Shown piece after piece: positions 35,932-36,951 of a stretch of DNA of 36,951 nucleotides (position 1 is the first letter of the stretch; every line of letters starts with the position of its first letter). The notes under the pieces were generated by a model. That model had not been told where the DNA came from and made no database searches. It saw only the letters and a program-made list of their open reading frames with translations. The position numbers and the translations under genes were made by a program. The stretch comes from Acidobacteriota bacterium (GTDB lineage: Bacteria > Acidobacteriota > Vicinamibacteria > Vicinamibacterales > JAHECP01): positions 1 through 36,951 of the forward strand of contig JAHECP010000039.1 of the NCBI GenBank assembly GCA_024641665.1. Reading direction: 5' to 3'.

Positions 35932-36951
35932 CGCACGTAGCCCAGGCTCCGCAGCCGCTCGATCGCCTCCTCGTCCAGCGTCTGCCCCCGGCGCGTTTCG
36001 TCGGGCGCCACGCGCGGGCCGTAGGTCGCCACCTCCCGCAGCGGATGCGCCTTCATGAACGCCGGCGCGAACAGCGCGAGGACCGGCCGTCCCGCCAGCG
36101 CCCGGCTCGCGGGCAGCCCCAGCGCGTACAGCAGGGTCGGCGCGACGTCCACCGCGCGCGCGTCCGCGACGGGGGCGTCCTGGGCGGCGTCGTCGCCGGC
36201 CAGCGCGAAGAGCCCCGGACCGCCGCCGGCGACACGACCCGGTTGCGTGACGAGCGCGACGAGCGCGGCCGGCGTGCCGGCGCGGCCGAGCAGCGGCGCC
36301 AGCAGATCGTCCACGAAACGATAGTACGCCTTCAGCGCGTCCACGCGGCCGGCCAGCGACGAGGGCGGCAGCGCCGACGAGTCCGGGCCGGCGAGCAGCG
36401 TGTACTGCGCGATGTCGAGGCCGGGCAGGTAGGCCACGAGCAGGTCCAGCGGGCCGAGCGCCTGGCTCGTGGCCATCTCCACGACGAGCGCGTCGAGCTC
36501 GCCCGAACGCTGCAGCACCGCGCGCGTACGCCCGTCGGCGACCTCGCCGAACGCCGCGGCGGCGCGGGCGCGCGCCCGCTCGCGCAGCGCCGGCCATTCG
36601 GCGTGCAGCGCGTCGTACAGCGCCGGCGGCGCGATCTCGGCGTCGAGCGCGCCGCCGCGCTCGAGGCGCAGCGGCGCGCGGTCGGTCACGACGATGCCGG
36701 CGCCCTTGGGCGCGGGCCACGTCGCCCACCAGTTGACGACGGCCGTCCGCAGACCCTTCCCGGCGGCCACCTCCCAGAGAGTCTTCTCGCGGCGCTCGTC
36801 GGCGCTCGCGACGGCCGGACGCGTCAACCGCACCAGATCGGTGGCGGCGGCCAGCGCCTCGACGAGCGGCGAGCGGCTGGTCGCCACCGCGCCCTGCACG
36901 CCGGCCACCCGGCGCGTCTCGAGGCCGGTCACGCCGTGCACCGACGGCGGC
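35928..36951 (-). CDS. Alkaline phosphatase superfamily (nucleotide pyrophosphatase/phosphodiesterase-like), 5' end outside window
   Basis: The visible 341 codons are open to the right edge and include residues PPS before the first GTG, so the gene starts beyond the window. PPSVHGVTGLETRRV and LVRLTRPAVAS resemble the metal-binding N-terminal part of phosphodiesterase/sulfatase-type enzymes. WWATWPAPKGAGIVVTDRAPL, LLVAYLPGLDIAQYTLLAG (a D-x-x-x-H-like metal segment altered to Gln), GDDAAQD and DVAPTLLYALGLPASRALAG are typical of the superfamily's C-terminal part. The LRSLGYV end is common in the family. The catalytic Thr/Ser is outside the window, so activity cannot be judged. The stop codon is embedded in a heptamer array. 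Confidence 0.72.
   Translation of the reverse strand, partial: PPSVHGVTGLETRRVAGVQGAVATSRSPLVEALAAATDLVRLTRPAVASADERREKTLWEVAAGKGLRTAVVNWWATWPAPKGAGIVVTDRAPLRLERGGALDAEIAPPALYDALHAEWPALRERARARAAAAFGEVADGRTRAVLQRSGELDALVVEMATSQALGPLDLLVAYLPGLDIAQYTLLAGPDSSALPPSSLAGRVDALKAYYRFVDDLLAPLLGRAGTPAALVALVTQPGRVAGGGPGLFALAGDDAAQDAPVADARAVDVAPTLLYALGLPASRALAGRPVLALFAPAFMKAHPLREVATYGPRVAPDETRRGQTLDEEAIERLRSLGYVR

Overview
The window is about 37 kb of high-GC (roughly 70% by eye), gene-dense chromosome from a Gram-negative bacterium. TonB/ExbB/ExbD, a lipoprotein with a clear lipobox, LspA and SecDF all point to a diderm envelope. Gene content and codon use look like an Acidobacteriota lineage, perhaps Vicinamibacteria; this is inference from style, since no rRNA or tRNA is present to confirm it. 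Nearly everything is core housekeeping. There is no prophage, CRISPR array, insertion sequence or defence island.

Layout. 1-636 is the end of a cyclophilin. 637-1201 holds two separate minus-strand units that each encode the same 17-residue lysine/glycine peptide. ddl (minus) follows. tgt-yajC-secD-secF-DUF502 (plus) links queuosine tRNA modification with the Sec translocon accessory complex. A consensus promoter then drives tonB-exbB-exbD-exbD. A TPR lipoprotein (minus) and a bifunctional rel (plus) diverge from a shared 357-bp region. rpmB-ridA and a cysteine-rich protein of unknown function are on the minus strand, and a 94-residue unknown is on the plus strand. dksA-lon-deacetylase (plus) converges on ileS-lspA-rluD-NUDIX (minus, read from the right). 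Two M16 peptidase-family genes and a HAD hydrolase (plus) follow, then a GNAT and a secreted unknown. thiD-moaE-moaD-prfA-prmC-HIT lie on the minus strand, divergent from bioY. The window ends in a partial alkaline-phosphatase-superfamily gene.

How the genes work together. Stringent-response control (rel, dksA), protein quality control (lon, M16, cyclophilin), translation (ileS, rpmB, prfA, prmC), tRNA and rRNA modification (tgt, rluD), secretion (yajC-secDF, lspA) and energised outer-membrane uptake (tonB-exbBD) are all represented. Tight overlaps (ATGA or GTGA) suggest translational coupling for lon/deacetylase, ileS/lspA, the M16 pair and prmC/HIT.

The most unusual signals are between genes. 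(1) The duplicated 17-codon genes differ only at synonymous sites, and one has an UP-like A-tract region, a near-consensus promoter, a foldable leader, a strong ribosome binding site and its own terminator. (2) A 93-bp three-hairpin element occurs twice, 33 kb apart, and none of its four base differences breaks a predicted pair. (3) Short tandem arrays (7-mers and an 11-mer) begin at or directly after stop codons at three loci. (4) Several genes have a TANNNT box 6-7 bp before the start codon and no Shine-Dalgarno, as expected for leaderless mRNAs.
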